DNA from: Actinomycetes bacterium
GTDB taxonomy: Bacteria; Actinomycetota; Acidimicrobiia; Acidimicrobiales; Palsa-688
Assembly (NCBI GenBank): GCA_021816565.1
Contig: JAKAXN010000070.1
Coordinates: forward strand, 1-15,373
Length of the DNA stretch: 15,373 bases
Reading direction: 5' to 3'
Below are positions 13,416 to 15,373 of the stretch, one piece after another. The notes below the pieces were generated by a model. It ran no database searches and had not been told where the DNA came from. It was given only the letters and a program-made list of their open reading frames with translations. Within the stretch, counting starts at the first letter, position 1, and the number at the start of each line of letters is the position of its first letter. Made by a program: the position numbers and the translations under genes.

Positions 13416-15170
13416 ATGCAGCACCCCACGACCCTTCTCAGGCGGTCGGCCCTCGCGGGCGTCGCGACCCTTTCCCTGGGCGCAACGCTCAGCGGCATCC
13501 TGATCGGAGGGGCCTCACCGACCGGCGCCACCCCCGACGTGGCTCTCCATGTGGCGGGCAACCAGCTGGTCAACTCCAGCGGGACGCCGGTCCGCCTCCT
13601 CGGCGTCGACCGCTCCGGCACCGAGTACGCCTGCGCCCAGGGATGGGGCATCTTCGACGGCCCGTCGGACCCGGCATCCGTGGCGGCCATCGCCTCCTGG
13701 CACACCGACGCGGTGCGCGTCCCGCTCAACGAGGACTGCTGGCTGGGCATCAACGGCGTCCCCACCGCGTACTCCGGCGCCAACTACCGCAACGCCATCG
13801 CCTCCTACGTGAGCGAGCTCAACGCGGCCGGGCTGGTCGCCGTCATCGACCTCCACTGGGGGGCGCCCGGTTCGCAGCTGGCCACAGGCCAGGAGCAGAT
13901 GCCCGACGCCGACCACGCTCCGGCGTTCTGGGCCTCGGTGGCCGGCACCTTCGCCCACACGCCCGGCGTGGTGTTCGACCTGTTCAACGAACCCCACGAC
14001 GTGAGCTGGTCCTGCTGGCTCAACGGGTGCACTCTGACAAACGGGACGGCCGTGGCGGGCATGCAGCAGCTGCTCGACACCGTCCGGGCGGCCGGAGCGA
14101 CCCAGCCGGTGATGGTCGAGGGCCTCAACTGGGGAGGGGACCTGAGCGGCTGGCTGGCCCACGAGCCGCGCGACCCGGCCCACGACCTGGTGGCCAGCGT
14201 GCACCTCTACAACTTCAGCCAGTGCAACACCGCGTCGTGCTGGGACTCCACCATCGCCCCGGTGGCAGCCGCCGTACCGGTGGTCACCGGTGAGCTGGGT
14301 GAGACCGACTGCGGGACCGGGTTCATCGACGACTACATGCCGTGGGCCGATGCCCACGGTGTCTCCTACCTGGCCTGGGCCTGGGACGCGGGGGGCGGCT
14401 GGAGCTGCAGCTCCGGGCCCGGGCTGCTCCAGTCCTACGACGGCACCCCCGACAGCTTCGGCGCCGGATTCCGGTCCCATCTGGCCGACCTGGCCGCCCA
14501 CCCCGCGGCCCCGAGCGCGACCGCGGCACCGGCTCCGGCCGCCGGTACCAGCACCGTCGTCGCCGCCTCCCTGACCCAGTCGTGGGGCAGCGGCGGCGTC
14601 GTCGATCTGCATGTCACCAACACCGGGTCGTCGCCCCTCGGGTCGGCCGCCCGGCCGTGGAAGCTGGCGCTCAGTCTTCCCGCCGGGGTCTCCATCACCA
14701 GCATGTGGAACGCCACCCTGGGCTCGGCCACCACCGGCCGGGTGACCGCGACCGCCCCCTCCTACACCCTGTCGCTGGCGCCCGGAGCCAGCATGGACAT
14801 CGGCTGGGTCCAGCAGGGAAGCACCGCCCTGCCGTCGGCGGTCTCGCTGACCGCCGACCTCGGTACCGGCGGGGCGGTGCTCGACTCCACCTACCAGCTC
14901 ATCACCTCGTGGGGTAACGGCGGCAACGCCGACATCACCGTGGCCAACGTCGGTGGCCAGCCGTCAGGGGCGTGGACCCTGCAGGCGGCCCTCCCGGCGG
15001 CCACCGGCCTCACCGCCGTGTGGGACGGCCAGCTGGTGTCCCCGGCCAGCGGCTCGGTGCAGGTGGCCGGCCCGTCGTGGGCCCGGTCCCTCGCCCCCGG
15101 CCAGTCCGATGTGGTCGGCTGGACCCAGCAGGGCAGCACCGCCGCCCCTTCCAGCTTCTCGGCCTCCTGA
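13416..15170 (+). CDS. Secreted GH5 cellulase-like glycoside hydrolase with two CBM2-like modules
   Basis: This 584-residue exported enzyme has a signal peptide with Arg9-Arg10 before a hydrophobic stretch (residues 11-33), which could be Sec or Tat; cleavage is likely near GATPD. The GH5 (beta/alpha)8 domain spans about residues 38-360. It shows VAVIDLHWG, VVFDLFNEPHDVSW with the acid/base Glu192, VASVHLYNF, and VVTGELGETDC with the nucleophile Glu293. A Pro/Ala linker (about 362-382) leads to two tandem CBM2-like modules (about 384-487 and 490-584), each starting with an SWG-type strand and containing LAPG and GW-QQGS elements. It should cut beta-1,4-glucan outside the cell. ATG 13416 is chosen because AGGAG lies nine bases before it and the signal peptide begins there; the open frame back to GTG 13254 is not needed. 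Confidence 0.92.
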   Translation: MQHPTTLLRRSALAGVATLSLGATLSGILIGGASPTGATPDVALHVAGNQLVNSSGTPVRLLGVDRSGTEYACAQGWGIFDGPSDPASVAAIASWHTDAVRVPLNEDCWLGINGVPTAYSGANYRNAIASYVSELNAAGLVAVIDLHWGAPGSQLATGQEQMPDADHAPAFWASVAGTFAHTPGVVFDLFNEPHDVSWSCWLNGCTLTNGTAVAGMQQLLDTVRAAGATQPVMVEGLNWGGDLSGWLAHEPRDPAHDLVASVHLYNFSQCNTASCWDSTIAPVAAAVPVVTGELGETDCGTGFIDDYMPWADAHGVSYLAWAWDAGGGWSCSSGPGLLQSYDGTPDSFGAGFRSHLADLAAHPAAPSATAAPAPAAGTSTVVAASLTQSWGSGGVVDLHVTNTGSSPLGSAARPWKLALSLPAGVSITSMWNATLGSATTGRVTATAPSYTLSLAPGASMDIGWVQQGSTALPSAVSLTADLGTGGAVLDSTYQLITSWGNGGNADITVANVGGQPSGAWTLQAALPAATGLTAVWDGQLVSPASGSVQVAGPSWARSLAPGQSDVVGWTQQGSTAAPSSFSAS

Positions 15171-15188
15171 CCCGGCCGGGTCCGTTTT
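15169..15188 (+). terminator. Palindromic hairpin plus T run, terminator of the cellulase gene
   Basis: The perfect palindrome GACCCGGCCGGGTC (15169-15182) starts inside the stop codon and is followed by CGTTTT. It can fold as a five-base-pair stem with a four-base loop, giving a compact intrinsic terminator. Confidence 0.6.
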
Positions 15189-15192
15189 GCCT

Positions 15193-15230
15193 GCTCAGGG
15201 CCCCGCCCGGTCGATTTCCGGGCCCTGAGC
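15193..15230. terminator. Second hairpin between the cellulase and tRNA genes
   Basis: GCTCAGGGCCC (15193-15203) and GGGCCCTGAGC (15220-15230) form a perfect 11-base-pair stem with a 16-base loop. No T-tract follows on either strand, so it may be a T-less terminator or an insulating structure ahead of the tRNA promoter. Confidence 0.45.
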
Positions 15231-15251
15231 CGACACCGATCCCGGTCAGGC

Positions 15252-15257
15252 TAAACT
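15252..15257 (+). promoter_or_regulatory. Candidate -10 element of the tRNA promoter
   Basis: TAAACT fits the actinobacterial TAnnnT -10 pattern and lies 27 bases before the mature tRNA 5' end. The -35 region about 17 bases upstream is not convincing, so only the -10 is listed. Confidence 0.4.
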
Positions 15258-15284
15258 GACGGGACGCCGCTTCGGTGGCACCCA

Positions 15285-15357
15285 GCGCTCGTAGCCCAAT
15301 GGATAGAGCATCTGACTACGGATCAGAAGGTTGGGGGTTCGAATCCCTCCGAGCGCG
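15285..15357 (+). tRNA. tRNA-Arg(ACG)
   Basis: A full cloverleaf is visible. The acceptor stem GCGCTCG (15285-15291) pairs with CGAGCGC (15350-15356) and the discriminator is G15357. The anticodon stem TCTGA/TCAGA encloses CTACGGA with anticodon ACG at 15318-15320, which reads CGN arginine codons after A34 deamination. The T arm is GGGGG-TTCGAAT-CCCTC. The CCA end is not encoded (CTG follows). The D stem GCCC/GAGC has one C-A mismatch where GCTC/GAGC is more usual. Confidence 0.95.
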
Positions 15358-15373
15358 CTGGAAGAAGTCCAGG

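Noticed and set aside
15285..15373. tRNA-Arg 3' end as an integration (att) site of a mobile element
   Set aside because: No integrase, no repeated tRNA 3' fragment and no other mobile-element mark is visible in the window, and the sequence ends just after the tRNA.
1..15373. CRISPR arrays, insertion sequences, rRNA genes or transposase genes
   Set aside because: None were seen. Repeated strings such as GCCGGCC or CTGGCC are composition effects, with no regular spacing or terminal inverted repeats.

Overview
This is a very GC-rich window with GTG and TTG starts, dense co-directional genes and G/C at almost every third codon position. Twin STAS regulators, CBM2-like cellulose-binding modules and a tRNA-Arg(ACG) gene fit a high-GC actinobacterium. 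An acidimicrobial lineage is possible, but the sequence alone cannot fix the taxon. Every gene I can support is on the plus strand.

Layout. (1) 1-1561: the 3' part of a MoxR-type AAA+ ATPase, followed by its VWA-domain partner. (2) 1642-2091: a STAS-domain anti-sigma-factor antagonist, then two strong hairpins. (3) 2305-3204: a classical short-chain dehydrogenase/reductase. (4) 3205-3701: about 500 bases without a gene, visibly more AT-rich than its surroundings. It carries a candidate promoter whose spacer is filled by a perfect palindrome, with a second inverted repeat just upstream. (5) 3702-12390: six tightly packed genes, read as one operon: a cytoplasmic GT2 enzyme like polyprenyl/dolichyl-phosphate hexose synthases, a GT4-like glycosyltransferase, a divergent polysaccharide pyruvyl transferase, a 963-residue fusion of a MOP-type flippase with a GT39-like GT-C glycosyltransferase, a cellulose-synthase-like GT2 membrane enzyme, and a second, canonical pyruvyl transferase. 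(6) 12475-12909: a second STAS protein, about 55% identical to the first, with a related 60-bp upstream region. (7) 13067-13288: a small Cys/His-rich ORF behind a hairpin leader. (8) 13416-15170: a secreted GH5 cellulase-like enzyme with two C-terminal CBM2-like modules. (9) 15285-15357: tRNA-Arg(ACG).

How the genes may work together (inference). The operon looks like a surface-glycan pathway. The first GT2 would charge a polyprenyl phosphate with a hexose. The flippase half of the fusion would turn it across the membrane, and the GT-C half would use it outside. The cellulose-synthase-like enzyme would polymerise and extrude a beta-glucan-like chain. Pyruvyl transferases would add acidic ketals. 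The GH5/CBM2 protein would trim or release the glucan, as BcsZ-type cellulases do in cellulose systems. The two STAS paralogues on either side suggest partner-switching (anti-sigma/antagonist) control of the region. The flippase/GT-C fusion, the twin STAS genes with their shared upstream element, and the palindrome-in-spacer promoter are the least ordinary parts.
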